Source: Rheinheimera sediminis
Lineage (GTDB): Bacteria > Pseudomonadota > Gammaproteobacteria > Enterobacterales > Alteromonadaceae
DNA length: 64,000 nt
Assembly: GCF_004005375.1 (NCBI RefSeq)
Contig: NZ_RZUF01000004.1
Location: forward strand, 124,566-188,565
Direction: 5' to 3'
In this document: positions 19,231 to 27,703 of the stretch, in pieces
Layout of the letters: each line of letters begins with the position of its first letter
How positions within the stretch are numbered: the first letter of the stretch is position 1
Program-made: the position numbers and the translations under genes
Notes under the pieces: generated by a model
Seen by the model: only the letters and a program-made list of their open reading frames with translations
What the model was told of the DNA's origin: nothing
Database searches by the model: none

Positions 19231-19683
19231 ATGGAAATTATTCTGTTGGACAAAGTCGCTAACCTTGGTGGTTTAGGCGACAACGTAACTGTTAAATCTG
19301 GTTATGCTCGTAACTTCTTATTCCCACAGGGAAAAGCAGTTCCAGCTACCAAAGCTAACATCGAAAAATTTGAACAGCGTCGTGCTGAGTTAGAAGCCAA
19401 ACTGGCTGAAACTTTAGCAACTTCTCAAGCTCGTGCTGAGAAGATCGCTGCTCTGGCTGAAGTGACTTTAGCTTCTAAAGCTGGTGACGAAGGCAAATTG
19501 TTCGGTTCAGTTGGTACACGCGATATCGCTGATGCTATCACTGCTGCAGGTGTTGCAGTAACGAAAGCTGAAGTGAAGTTACCTAACGGTACTATCCGTG
19601 AAACTGGCGAATTCGACATCGCACTGCAGTTACACGCAGAAGTAACAGCTACTATCAAAGTAGTAGTGGTTGCTGAGGCTTAA
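19231..19683 (+). CDS. rplI: 50S ribosomal protein bL9
   Basis: bL9 binds 23S rRNA near the base of the L1 stalk with its N-terminal domain and reaches out along the 30S with a long helix. [19 protein letters not shown] and [20 protein letters not shown] are the family signature; an Ala/Glu-rich helix (about 42-75) joins the C-terminal domain. The 150 residues are typical. A GAGAGGGTATTACA region supplies the ribosome binding site. A hairpin follows the stop. Confidence 0.98.
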   Translation: MEIILLDKVANLGGLGDNVTVKSGYARNFLFPQGKAVPATKANIEKFEQRRAELEAKLAETLATSQARAEKIAALAEVTLASKAGDEGKLFGSVGTRDIADAITAAGVAVTKAEVKLPNGTIRETGEFDIALQLHAEVTATIKVVVVAEA

Positions 19684-19691
19684 TAAGCCTT

Positions 19692-19717
19692 TTGGGCACA
19701 CAGTTTTGTGTGCCCAA
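19692..19717 (+). terminator. Hairpin after rplI
   Basis: A perfect 10-bp stem TTGGGCACAC/GTGTGCCCAA with loop AGTTTT starts 9 bases after the stop. The T run is poor (TCCCTTCCTGTTTT), so it may be Rho-assisted or only stabilising. Confidence 0.6.
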
Positions 19718-19875
19718 TCCCTTCCTGTTTTACCTTAGTTTCAGACTAAAAAAATTCCGCTTAGCTGATTTTTCCACTGCTTGATACATGCTTTAATGGT
19801 AGGCTATCGCTTCCATGCAGAGCTGCTATACCTTGGGTATACAAGCCTGTCGCAATTTCTTGAACTTCTGGTGTT

Positions 19876-21267
19876 ATGGACAATAAGCAAAGAGATAAAC
19901 AAGTCGCAGCGGTAAAAATGCCGCCCCATTCTATTGAAGCCGAGCAATCCGTCTTAGGCGGCTTAATGCTGGACAATGACGCATGGGACAAAGTCTCAGA
20001 AAAAGTGGTGGAGCAGGACTTCTATTTACGTTCACACCGTTTTATTTTTTCTGCCATGTCGCGGGTAGCTGAAGCCAACCAGCCGATAGACTTAATTACT
20101 GTTTCCGAAACCTTAGAGCGTAGTCAGCAATTAGCTGACGTTGGTGGTTTTGCTTATTTAGGCGAAATTGCCAAAAACACCCCAAGTGCGGCCAATATTC
20201 TTGCTTATGCCGACATAGTGCGTGAGCGTGCCGTGGTGCGGGATATGATTTCAGTGGCACATGATATTGCCGATGCAGGTTACGACCCGCAAGGTCGCAA
20301 TAGTGCTGAACTACTCGATTTCGCTGAAACCAAAGTTTTTAAAATTGCCGAACAGCGTGCTAACTCGAATGAAGGCCCTGAGCCTATCAACAGCATTCTG
20401 TCGAAAACCATAGATAAAATAGACGAGCTGTTCCGTAACCCAAGCGCTGGTGGTTTAACTGGTGTATCCACGGGTTATATGGATTTGGATAAAATGACCA
20501 ACGGTATGCAGCCGTCGGATCTGATTATTGTTGCAGCCCGTCCTTCTATGGGTAAAACCACTTTTGCAATGAACCTCTGTGAACATGCTGCTATTACCAG
20601 TGACAAGCCGGTGCTTATTTTCAGCTTAGAGATGCCGTCTGAACAAATCATGATGAGGATGCTGGCGTCTTTAGGCCGTATTGATCAAACCAAAGTGCGG
20701 ACAGGCCAGCTGGACGATGAAGATTGGGCGCGTTTATCCTCTGCCATCGAACTTCTGAACAGTAAAGGCAAAATGTATATCGATGATGCCTCGGGCTTAA
20801 CACCAACTGAAGTTCGCTCCCGTGCCCGCCGTGTGGCGCGTGAACATGGTGGCTTGAGTATGATCATGGTCGACTACCTGCAGCTGATGACAGTGCCTGG
20901 CTTATCAGAAAATCGTACTTTAGAAATCGCTGAGATTTCGCGTTCACTCAAAGCTTTAGCCAAAGAGTTAAAAGTGCCTGTGGTCGCTTTGTCGCAGCTG
21001 AACCGTAGTTTGGAACAACGAGCCGACAAACGCCCTGTGAACTCCGACTTAAGGGAATCAGGTTCTATAGAGCAGGATGCCGACTTAATTATGTTTATCT
21101 ACCGTGATGAGGTCTATCACGACGATAGCCCGGATAAAGGCACGGCTGAGGTGATTATAGGTAAACAACGTAACGGCCCTATAGGTCGTATTCGCCTGAC
21201 CTTCCATGGTCGTTATTCACGTTTTGACAACTACGCAGGTTCTGCCCGTTTTGAGGACGAATATTAA
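19876..21267 (+). CDS. dnaB: Replicative DNA helicase DnaB
   Basis: DnaB is the hexameric 5'-3' helicase of the replication fork. The N-terminal DnaG-interaction domain (about 15-120) begins PPHSIEAEQSVLGGLMLDN. The RecA-like motor has Walker A ARPSMGKTT (near 221-229), Walker B MIMVDYLQLM and the arginine-rich EQRADKRPVNSDLRESG loop; it ends normally with KQRNGPIGRIRLTFHGRY. The 463 residues show no intein or insertion. The ribosome binding site is weak. The TAA overlaps the alr ATG by one base. Confidence 0.97.
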   Translation: MDNKQRDKQVAAVKMPPHSIEAEQSVLGGLMLDNDAWDKVSEKVVEQDFYLRSHRFIFSAMSRVAEANQPIDLITVSETLERSQQLADVGGFAYLGEIAKNTPSAANILAYADIVRERAVVRDMISVAHDIADAGYDPQGRNSAELLDFAETKVFKIAEQRANSNEGPEPINSILSKTIDKIDELFRNPSAGGLTGVSTGYMDLDKMTNGMQPSDLIIVAARPSMGKTTFAMNLCEHAAITSDKPVLIFSLEMPSEQIMMRMLASLGRIDQTKVRTGQLDDEDWARLSSAIELLNSKGKMYIDDASGLTPTEVRSRARRVAREHGGLSMIMVDYLQLMTVPGLSENRTLEIAEISRSLKALAKELKVPVVALSQLNRSLEQRADKRPVNSDLRESGSIEQDADLIMFIYRDEVYHDDSPDKGTAEVIIGKQRNGPIGRIRLTFHGRYSRFDNYAGSARFEDEY

Positions 21268-22343
21268 TGAGTCGTCGTCCACTGGCCCGCATTGATTTAG
21301 CGGCCTTATTGCATAATTTACAACAAGTCCGTGCCGCTGCGCCGAACAGCAAAGTATTAGCTGTATTAAAAGCCAATGCCTATGGCCATGGGTTACTGAA
21401 AGTGGCTGAACAGCTCAAAGACGCCAGTGCTTTTGGTGTGGCTCGCATCGATGAAGCATTAATGTTGCGTGCTGGTGGCATAGTGAAACCTATAGTGCTG
21501 CTGGAAGGTTTTTTCCATGCCGACGAATTGCCTCAGATAGTTGCCAGTAACTTACAAGTGGTGGTGCATCATCCAAGTCAGGTTGAAGCCTTAGTTGCAG
21601 CAGAGCTGGATTCTCCCATTCATGTCTGGCTGAAAATGGACAGTGGTATGCACCGCTTGGGTTTATTGCCGGAGCAGTTTTTGCAGGCTTATCAACAGCT
21701 GAGTCAAAGCCCTAATGTGACTCAGCCTATGCGTCTGATGACCCACTTTGCCAGTGCAGATGAACTGAGTTCTGAAAGCACTCAAACACAAATTGCTCTC
21801 TTTATGAAGACGGTTGAAGGCCTTGCAGGCGAGCTTTGTTTGGCTAATTCGGCCGGCACTCTGGCCTGGCCACAAAGTCATGGCCACTGGATCCGCCCAG
21901 GATTAGCTTTATACGGCGTTTCGCCGATAGAGCAGGGCAGAGCAGAGCAGCATCAGCTAAAAGCAGTCATGAGCTTTAGCAGCAGTATTATTGCGGTGCG
22001 TGATGTCAAGCAGGGCGATAAAGTAGGATATGGTGGCACCTGGACTGCGCCAGTTGACACTCGCTTGGCCGTAGTGGCAGTCGGCTATGGCGACGGCTAT
22101 CCAAGAGCTGCCAGTAATGGTTGCCCTGTACTGATTAAAGGCCAACGTTATCCAATAGTGGGTCGTGTCTCTATGGACATGACCACTGTCGATATTGGCG
22201 ATGCTGATGTACAAATTGGTGACGAAGTTCTGTTATGGGGCGCAGATTTACCTGTGGAAGAAATTGCAGAACAAGTACAAACCATTCCTTACGAGTTGCT
22301 GTGTAATATCACCAGCAGAGTAGAATTTCGTTATCTCGAATAG
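21267..22343 (+). CDS. alr: Alanine racemase
   Basis: Alr interconverts L- and D-alanine for peptidoglycan synthesis. The PLP lysine is Lys35 in VLKANAYGHG; the second catalytic base, a tyrosine near residue 255, is in DKVGYGGTW. The barrel stretch VWLKMDSGMHRLG and the C-terminal VGRVSMDMTTVDI are standard. The 358 residues match the family. dnaB-alr synteny is as in E. coli, and the one-base overlap implies coupling. Whether it is the only alanine racemase cannot be told here. Confidence 0.96.
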   Translation: MSRRPLARIDLAALLHNLQQVRAAAPNSKVLAVLKANAYGHGLLKVAEQLKDASAFGVARIDEALMLRAGGIVKPIVLLEGFFHADELPQIVASNLQVVVHHPSQVEALVAAELDSPIHVWLKMDSGMHRLGLLPEQFLQAYQQLSQSPNVTQPMRLMTHFASADELSSESTQTQIALFMKTVEGLAGELCLANSAGTLAWPQSHGHWIRPGLALYGVSPIEQGRAEQHQLKAVMSFSSSIIAVRDVKQGDKVGYGGTWTAPVDTRLAVVAVGYGDGYPRAASNGCPVLIKGQRYPIVGRVSMDMTTVDIGDADVQIGDEVLLWGADLPVEEIAEQVQTIPYELLCNITSRVEFRYLE

Positions 22344-22348
22344 CAATA

Positions 22349-22404
22349 GGGTCAGGCCTTGAATGTTGAATGCGCAGCATAATTCAACATTCAAGGCTTG
22401 ACCC
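22349..22404. terminator. Long hairpin between convergent alr and cheX (REP-like)
   Basis: Arms 22349-22371 and 22382-22404 pair over 23 bases with a single G-T wobble and a 10-base loop. It fills the gap between two convergent genes, so a bidirectional terminator role is natural. The GGGTCAGGCCT head is shared with the palindrome at 16641-16664, and such heads are typical of REP sequences. Confidence 0.7.
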
Positions 22405-22413
22405 CGTTAGCCG

Positions 22414-22878
22414 TTATTCGTCGAAGCTGACTTCAATAAATACTTTTCCGAAATCTGAGTCAAACGGCATCAGAATTTTTGCACCAGTCGTTTTATGAGT
22501 GATGGTGTGGCCTTTTCCTGAGACCACAACAGGAGTGGCCATACTGAATTCATGGCCTTTTTCGCCCAGAATACGCTTAGCACCACCCGTCACCATGTTA
22601 GTAATCTCACCTACCATATCCGTGACTTCTTCATTGATGCTGTCGGGCCGTTCACCCAGCATTCTGGACATGATTTCCAGCGCTAGAGATTCCTCAAAAG
22701 TGACTGAGAACGACCCTTTCGTGGTTGGGCCAATCATACCAATCAAACCTGATACTTCACCGCGAGCCTGCTCGTCTTTCTTTAATCTGGGTTGACCGGG
22801 CACAATAGTTGTATTGGCCATGGTACCTAGTACATTGACTAACGAAGAGAGAAACGGATTTACATACTCAACATTCAT
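22414..22878 (-). CDS. cheX: CheX-like chemotaxis phosphatase
   Basis: A 154-residue single-domain protein of the CheC/CheX/FliY superfamily that dephosphorylates CheY-P. The catalytic ExxN motif is seen as EITN in MVGEITNMVTGGAKRILGE, after VSGLIGMIGPTTKGSFSVTF. Only one such motif is present, as in CheX. No che genes are adjacent; the motX and methyl-accepting protein genes elsewhere in the window fit a chemotactic cell. It converges on alr and is divergent from the unmarked 22.9-23.0 kb gap, which should hold its promoter. Confidence 0.85.
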   Translation of the reverse strand: MNVEYVNPFLSSLVNVLGTMANTTIVPGQPRLKKDEQARGEVSGLIGMIGPTTKGSFSVTFEESLALEIMSRMLGERPDSINEEVTDMVGEITNMVTGGAKRILGEKGHEFSMATPVVVSGKGHTITHKTTGAKILMPFDSDFGKVFIEVSFDE

Positions 22879-23045
22879 TTAATTAGCCTGTTCGGATTCT
22901 GGACCTGATTACATTACCAACTTCAAGATTAGGTGTCTCTTCTGCATAACACAAGTCTAGCTTATTGTTTTGGTATGAATTTTTCTAAAGTTTTTACATT
23001 TTGTTCAGTGCAGCTTAATAAAATAGCGACTGATGGCCGAAAGCG

Positions 23046-23504
23046 TCAAGCAGATTCAGCATTAGGCTCATGCTTGAGGCAGCTTTTGCAGCGTCCATGT
23101 GCTTCTACAGTTTGTCTCTGAATTAAAAAGCCTTTTTCTGAGGCTAATTTAACAAACTCTTGCTGCAATGGCGACGAATGTAACTCCTCTACTTGGCCAC
23201 ATTGGTCACAAATCAGCAATTGAGCTGGGTGGTGTTGTTCAAAGTGGTGGCAAAGTAAAAATGCATTGGTCGACTCAATCTTATGAATAAAACCTTGTTC
23301 AGTCAGAAAATCCAGAGCGCGATAAATAGTGGCAGGTTTTGCTGCTGGTTCACTGGCTTTGAGTTGTTCAAGCAGTTCATAAGCGCCTATTCCACCATGA
23401 GTGTCGGCTAATAAACGAAACACTTTTTCACGAATGCTGGTAAAGCGGGCTCCATTCACATCACAAATATGACGGGCTCTGGTAACCAAAGATTCAATCG
23501 ACAT
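23046..23504 (-). CDS. zur: Fur-family transcriptional regulator, probably Zur
   Basis: A winged-helix metalloregulator of the Fur family, most like the zinc uptake repressor Zur. The DNA-binding half includes RFTSIREKVFRLLAD and PATIYRALDFLTEQGFIHKIES. The regulatory half has HHFEQHHPAQLLICDQCGQV and a C-terminal CKSC pair, so a structural CxxC...CxxC zinc site is present. I take the ATG at 23504 (152 residues) over a TTG at 23516. No znuABC genes are in the window, so the Zur assignment rests on sequence style; Fur is less likely because of the C-terminal cysteines and long N-terminal helix. Confidence 0.8.
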   Translation of the reverse strand: MSIESLVTRARHICDVNGARFTSIREKVFRLLADTHGGIGAYELLEQLKASEPAAKPATIYRALDFLTEQGFIHKIESTNAFLLCHHFEQHHPAQLLICDQCGQVEELHSSPLQQEFVKLASEKGFLIQRQTVEAHGRCKSCLKHEPNAESA

Positions 23505-23742
23505 AAGGTAGCTCAATCCGGAAGCAATGTTGGCAGTTTATCACAGAAGTTTGCTGGCTCCAGCCTTTGTATCGGTAATTCCTGATACAAAACAAAAGTG
23601 AAGATGGTGTGTGACCAATAAAGCGCTATTAAATCTTGCCACGTCATCTTTATAGCCTTTATTCGGTGACTGTTAGCTCAATTTTGTGTTCATAATGGCT
23701 TGTTACTTAGTTCGATTCTAGTTACTATTGCGCCCAAGATGA

Positions 23743-23766
23743 ATTTGTTACTAATTAGTAACAAAT
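23743..23766. promoter_or_regulatory. 24-bp perfect palindrome upstream of the glycosyltransferase
   Basis: ATTTGTTACTAA and its exact complement form an uninterrupted 24-bp palindrome, 66 bases before the glycosyltransferase ATG. Two further GTTACT half-sites stand at 23702-23707 and 23721-23726. This looks like an operator cluster for an unidentified dimeric regulator. The rest of the 328-bp gap between zur and this gene shows no other feature I can support. Confidence 0.5.
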
Positions 23767-23832
23767 GATTACATGCCAGCTCTGGCAAATCCATAAAATA
23801 TTCAACAATTTCTTTTATCAAAATCAGACGCT

Positions 23833-24633
23833 ATGAGCATTCCTAAAGTTATTCATTACGTATGGGTAGGCCATGCCCCAAAAAGCGAACTGGTATTGCG
23901 CTGCATAGCGAGTTGGAAAAAGTTTCTGCCAGACTACGACATTATTGAGTGGAATAATCAGGCGTTGGCGCACATTCAGCATCCTTATGTACAGCAGGCT
24001 TTTGCAGCCGAAAAGTGGGCTTTTGTTTCTGATTATTTGCGGTTATATGCGTTGTATTCGATGGGTGGTTTTTATTTTGATGCAGATCTGGAAGTGACTG
24101 CCGATCTTGAACCCTTTAGAACTCATCAGTTTGTCAGTGGCTATGAGGTTTATCGTGGGCGTCCCTCTCCTGTTACGGCTCTGATGGGTGCGCAAAAAGG
24201 TAGTTCACTTATTGCTCAGTTGTTAGATTTGTACAGGGAAAAATCTTTTGTTCAACCTGATGGCGGCTTAGATCTCACTCCAAATACCAAGCTAATTAGC
24301 CAGTTTTTTGCTACCAAGTTCGGTTTAACCAAGCCCTATCAATACGACCAGCGCTCTGAGTTATGCGAAGGTTGCTGGATTTATCCCAGCCACTACTTCT
24401 GCACTCCTGTTGCCGGTAAAGCATCTTTTAGTATTCATCATTTTAACGGTTCATGGATGGCGGAATACAGCAGAAAGGTGCTGGCTAAGATTTCTGGTTA
24501 CCAATTGTTGAAGCTTAAACGTAATAAAGTTCGCTCTGGCGACCTGCCGTTGTTACAGGGGGAGCAACGTATGCTACATCTTGGGGTAACAGCCCGCTAT
24601 AGTTTGTTACTGGTTAAGCTGCAAAACAGCTGA
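23833..24633 (+). CDS. DXD glycosyltransferase (capsular polysaccharide/mannosyl type)
   Basis: A 266-residue sugar transferase of the family that carries the glycosyltransferase sugar-binding region with a DXD motif. It opens IPKVIHYVWVGHAPKSEL, has the helix WAFVSDYLRLYALYSMGGFY and then the metal-nucleotide-sugar motif DAD at residues 83-85 (YFDADLEV). The C-terminal FNGSWM segment is also typical. There is no signal peptide or membrane segment, so it acts in the cytoplasm or peripherally at the membrane. It is a lone gene with no polysaccharide locus around it; the acceptor is unknown. Confidence 0.82.
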   Translation: MSIPKVIHYVWVGHAPKSELVLRCIASWKKFLPDYDIIEWNNQALAHIQHPYVQQAFAAEKWAFVSDYLRLYALYSMGGFYFDADLEVTADLEPFRTHQFVSGYEVYRGRPSPVTALMGAQKGSSLIAQLLDLYREKSFVQPDGGLDLTPNTKLISQFFATKFGLTKPYQYDQRSELCEGCWIYPSHYFCTPVAGKASFSIHHFNGSWMAEYSRKVLAKISGYQLLKLKRNKVRSGDLPLLQGEQRMLHLGVTARYSLLLVKLQNS

Positions 24634-24876
24634 TTTTATAAGGCTTTATAGGCTGAAACCTTCCCTGATATAGCTGCTTGTGTTGCAGTCTTCTTGTCCC
24701 ACATATTATGTTTTCATTCATCGGATTGAGAGCCGCTGCTTAGCTGACAGACTCTGTATCAAAGAAAAACTATGGCACCAGACGAGCAGAATCGAACTGC
24801 TGAAGCAAGCGTTACACTGAAAAGCCCTACAGCCTGGTGTATACCGGCCTTACCTTTTTGTAGTCTTTATCCAAAG

Positions 24877-24996
24877 ATGCAAAAAGCAGCAGATCAACCA
24901 GATGGCAGCCGTTTTATGACAATTTCCACTATCGCAACTTCACAGCCTGTGAGCATCGATCACCGTTTCTCCATTGCCCCTATGCTGGATTGGTGA
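24877..24996 (+). pseudogene. dusA: Displaced original 5' end of dusA
   Basis: A 39-codon frame from the ATG at 24877 (MQKAADQPDGSRFMTIS...) runs into the dusA coding text ([13 protein letters not shown]) and then meets a stop directly after the 40-bp repeat. It is best read as the original N terminus of dusA, cut off when the element between 24954 and 28992 integrated. A shorter start at 24916 is equally possible. It is presumably still transcribed from the old dusA promoter. The 24634-24876 stretch before it shows no other gene. Confidence 0.75.
24954..24993 (+). repeat. Left attachment site (attL), 40-bp direct repeat in dusA
   Basis: Forty bases from CATCGATCACCGTTTC to CTATGCTGGATTGG are identical to 28953-28992. 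They code for residues [13 protein letters not shown] of DusA. The repeat marks the crossover core left by site-specific integration. Confidence 0.9.
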
Positions 24997-25168
24997 GATT
25001 TTGGCTGCAGCCCCTATCTGGCAAGGGCTGAGCTTCTCATGGGGCAGGTATCTTAAATTTTTGCCGTTTTTGCCCGTTTTTTGTTCTGCTTTTATCTATT
25101 CACTGCAGCTTAAAGTTTGAATTCAGGTTCTGGATTTGAACTGCCGAACAGCTTGGTATGTGCCTCTG

Positions 25169-25438
25169 TCAGCATTTCCTTTTGAACCAGGTGAATATTC
25201 CAGCCAACGCGTTTTTGATCGCGCCATGCCGCAGGGTTTTGGCAATCAGTTCCAGAGTGTCTGGACCTTTTTTATGATGTGACAAAGCATAAAGGTAGAT
25301 GCCACGAGCCGCCCTTTCCAGAATGTTCTGTCGTACCAAAGGCTCAAGTCCAGCGTGAAGGGTATGTTTGCTATCTTCAGGAAAGATTTTTTCAAGATCG
25401 CGCTGGTTAAATACATAGCGCTTTTGCTGGTCTAGCAT
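25169..25438 (-). pseudogene. Truncated AbiEi-type antitoxin
   Basis: The frame starts MLDQQKRYVFNQRDLEKIF and continues PLVRQNILERAARGIYLYAL, which is the winged-helix N-terminal domain of AbiEi-family type IV antitoxins. After LIAKTLRHG the sequence leaves the family pattern and stops at 89 residues, whereas intact proteins have about 200. No AbiEii nucleotidyltransferase toxin follows. I read it as the 5' remnant of an abortive-infection toxin-antitoxin operon. The space between its end and the left att site (24997-25168) shows no further gene. Confidence 0.7.
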
Positions 25439-25439
25439 T

Positions 25440-25700
25440 ACTTAAATGCTGGATCGCAGTAGTCTGTTGCATAGTTTATATCTGTGCGTGAAATAGACTT
25501 ATTCATAGTATAAGTTTCCATTTGTCGATATGGCTGCGAACCCTGTATCGGTGCAAAATTTATAACTGTTGCGTAACGTGGTCTTTGCCTGCCCAAACGT
25601 CTTTAATTACTACTGGTCTTGGATTTGTGGCACAGCCAGTAAGCGCCAGAGCAAAGGAAAGCTCTAATAATGATCGTTTGTACGTTGAGAGTTTCCCCAA
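25440..25700 (-). pseudogene. Small lipoprotein frame broken by a frameshift
   Basis: A minus-strand frame beginning at a TTG near 25700 reads a lipoprotein signal (KRSLLELSFALALTGC, lipobox LTGC) and then ATNPRPVVIKDVWAGKDHV, stopping at 25560. A second frame overlaps it (YATVINFAPIQGSQPYRQME...) and continues open to 25440, where its TAA overlaps the ATG of the AbiEi remnant. One indel would join them into a protein of roughly 85 residues. I do not recognise the family. Equally possible is a short intact lipoprotein followed by noncoding DNA. Confidence 0.4.
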
Positions 25701-25710
25701 TAAAAAATTT

Positions 25711-27021
25711 TCAAAGGAGGTGTAACCGGTGACTCTTTGCCGCAAAGTCAATTAACCATTGGGGAACCCCCTCATGCACCGCTAGTTGGGGCCATGTTTT
25801 GACTACTTCAATGGTGTCACGAACAATTTGCTTAGCTTTAGCTTCATTTAAATTTGTAATGAGCTTGGCGACTGAAAGTATGTCTGAAAGCATAAAGTTG
25901 TCTCTTTTACCATTTACTGATAGCTGGTGCTGATCTACCCAAGGTGAGCCTGGCTTGTAGCTGAACGCCACATCATATGCTGGTGCTAACCGCCATTGAA
26001 AATCATCGTCCACCATAAAAGAGAAATTCTTGGAGTGGTCATCCTGATTTCTGGCAACAATGTTAAAAACCATTCGTTTAAATATCTGCTCTTGCTCTTC
26101 ATAGCCAAAATTAAGCTTTCTCAAAACCCCCAGTAGTTGCTCATAGCTATATTGGCCTGGCTTTTTAAAGTCAGCGTGGTCAATAGCGCATAAAGTTGCA
26201 ACGTGGTACTTCTGGTTAGAAATTCGGTCAAAACGTTTCGTGAGAAAATGCTTTCTGCCTGAACCCTTCTCATGTAGAAGGCTGCACTCTGCCATATCTA
26301 TGCCGCATTGAGTCGCCAATTTGTAGTAAACGTACTCCATTACTCCATAACCTAGCGGATCTCCAAAAGTTTCTTTGTCCTTATTTTCAGAGGTAATACC
26401 ATCAAATTTGAGCAGGTAGTGTTCAAAGCCAACTGGCACATCTGTTTGCCCCGAAAGGACCTTAGTCCGCTCTGCATTCAAGGCGATAAGTGCTTTTGGT
26501 CTGGCACCGCCAGCGGATGTTCCAACTTGAAGTAATTGAACCATGGCATGGTCATATTCAAGGCTGGCATTGAACTCTTGTCGTTTGTTAAGGACAGAAT
26601 CAGCAAGCTCGACTAGACCTGCGATATCAACTTCAAATGATTCATGCTTAGTAAGCTTTGCTGCGGGATAGTATTCAAGCGCACCCATACCTCTTTTTCC
26701 GGTATAGAGTAATCGTTCAACTGGTTTGAAGTCAGCTGGGTCTAAACCTTTACCGGCTAGCCACGCGTTGATAACTGAGTTACCAAAGTCATCGGGCAAA
26801 GAATCTGCAAAAACAGCTGGTAAGCCTTTGTATGTCTCATACGACAAAGCTGGAAAAACAAACACCCCTTTTCTAAGTGGCAGATGGATAGGTGAGAGTG
26901 AAAAACCATATTGCAACCACTCAGGGGTATATTCAAATCTAGTCAGATTGTCGTCATCGCTGTAAAGCAGCGCCCCTACAGCTGTATCCCCAAACATAAC
27001 TTGGCAAACATTTGCTACCAC
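25711..27021 (-). CDS. hipA: HipA-family serine/threonine kinase toxin
   Basis: HipA toxins phosphorylate glutamyl-tRNA synthetase or related targets and induce growth arrest; HipB neutralises them. Visible are the Gly-rich phosphate loop region VGTSAGGARPK (166-176), which holds the regulatory autophosphorylated serine in E. coli HipA, the catalytic loop NQDDHSKN (325-332) and the metal-binding Asp350 in APAYDVAFSY. At 436 residues it is intact and close to E. coli HipA (440). It follows hipB by 4 bases. Codon use is more AT-rich than in the flanking core genes, fitting transfer with the element. The catalytic residues look intact, so the module should be active. Confidence 0.9.
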   Translation of the reverse strand: MVANVCQVMFGDTAVGALLYSDDDNLTRFEYTPEWLQYGFSLSPIHLPLRKGVFVFPALSYETYKGLPAVFADSLPDDFGNSVINAWLAGKGLDPADFKPVERLLYTGKRGMGALEYYPAAKLTKHESFEVDIAGLVELADSVLNKRQEFNASLEYDHAMVQLLQVGTSAGGARPKALIALNAERTKVLSGQTDVPVGFEHYLLKFDGITSENKDKETFGDPLGYGVMEYVYYKLATQCGIDMAECSLLHEKGSGRKHFLTKRFDRISNQKYHVATLCAIDHADFKKPGQYSYEQLLGVLRKLNFGYEEQEQIFKRMVFNIVARNQDDHSKNFSFMVDDDFQWRLAPAYDVAFSYKPGSPWVDQHQLSVNGKRDNFMLSDILSVAKLITNLNEAKAKQIVRDTIEVVKTWPQLAVHEGVPQWLIDFAAKSHRLHLL

Positions 27022-27025
27022 TGTA

Positions 27026-27445
27026 CTACTCCTTCACCAGTAGTCGCTGTCTTCTTGCAAGAAGCGGGTTAGTTTCTGCTTTTGCTCCTGTGCCAATTTC
27101 CATAGGTCGTCCTAAGCGGCTATCTTGCTTGTTTTGTACTCGAAAAGGCATGAGCCTGCCCTGAACTTGGCTCTTGTTGCTATTTTTTGATGCCAAGAGC
27201 GGACTAATTTCCGGTTTACTAACCAAAAGATCCAAATTATCTAAAAGCTCAAGATGCCTAATTATGGCTATAAAAGTAGCCATTTTGGTAATTCCCTTTT
27301 CAAGACCAGCATATGACTTACGAGTAATGCCTACACGACAGGCTAGCTCTTCTTGAGTCAAGTTCAGCTCTTTGCGTCTTGACTCCAATCTTGAGAAAAT
27401 CTCTGCTGCAATAGCACCATCAGACATCGAGTTTGAAATCTTCAT
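27026..27445 (-). CDS. hipB: HipB-like helix-turn-helix antitoxin
   Basis: A 139-residue DNA-binding antitoxin and autorepressor for HipA. The HTH (Xre/Cro type) covers about 25-75 (RRKELNLTQEELACRVGITR then KSYAGLEKG), followed by an unusually long basic tail (about 85-139) ending LLARRQRLLVKE. E. coli HipB has 88 residues, so the tail is an extra; it is rich in Lys, Arg and Gln and probably flexible. It lies directly upstream of hipA. Repeated TTACTCATTT boxes upstream are probable operators. Confidence 0.85.
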   Translation of the reverse strand: MKISNSMSDGAIAAEIFSRLESRRKELNLTQEELACRVGITRKSYAGLEKGITKMATFIAIIRHLELLDNLDLLVSKPEISPLLASKNSNKSQVQGRLMPFRVQNKQDSRLGRPMEIGTGAKAETNPLLARRQRLLVKE

Positions 27446-27466
27446 AAAAGCCTCATGGGTAACTAA

Positions 27467-27594
27467 TTACTCATTTATAGAGATTAATGTCAATTATGTG
27501 TAATTATTTACTCATTTCTTTGTTTTTTCAATGGGTGGGTAAATAATTATACTTTGTCGAGGTAAAATAATTGATATGGGTATTTTTTTACTCA
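27467..27594. promoter_or_regulatory. Candidate HipB operator array
   Basis: TTACTCATTT occurs at 27467-27476 and 27508-27517, and TTACTCA again at 27588-27594; the spacings are 41 and 80 bases. In addition TAATTATTTAC (27501-27511) is matched by its exact complement GTAAATAATTA (27539-27549). The stretch is AT-rich and lies just upstream of hipB, where autoregulatory sites are expected. The bases from 27595 to 27703 carry nothing I can name. Confidence 0.55.
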
Positions 27595-27703
27595 AAAAAT
27601 GATTTGAATGCCCCTATTCTGCGTTATGTCTTGGCTGGCACACCTGATCTCTATTATGAGCTAGTATAGCTCATAACATTTCCCACTTTTCCCAGTTTCC
27701 AGA

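Noticed and set aside
24773-24835. tRNA-like 3' half on the minus strand (T arm AGCAG-TTCGATT-CTGCT, then CGTCTGG and a terminal CCA)
   Set aside because: The T arm pairs well and part of an acceptor stem can form with CCAGGC, but there is one base too many before CCA, and only about 29 bases lie between acceptor and T arm, so D and anticodon arms cannot both fit. At best a relic.
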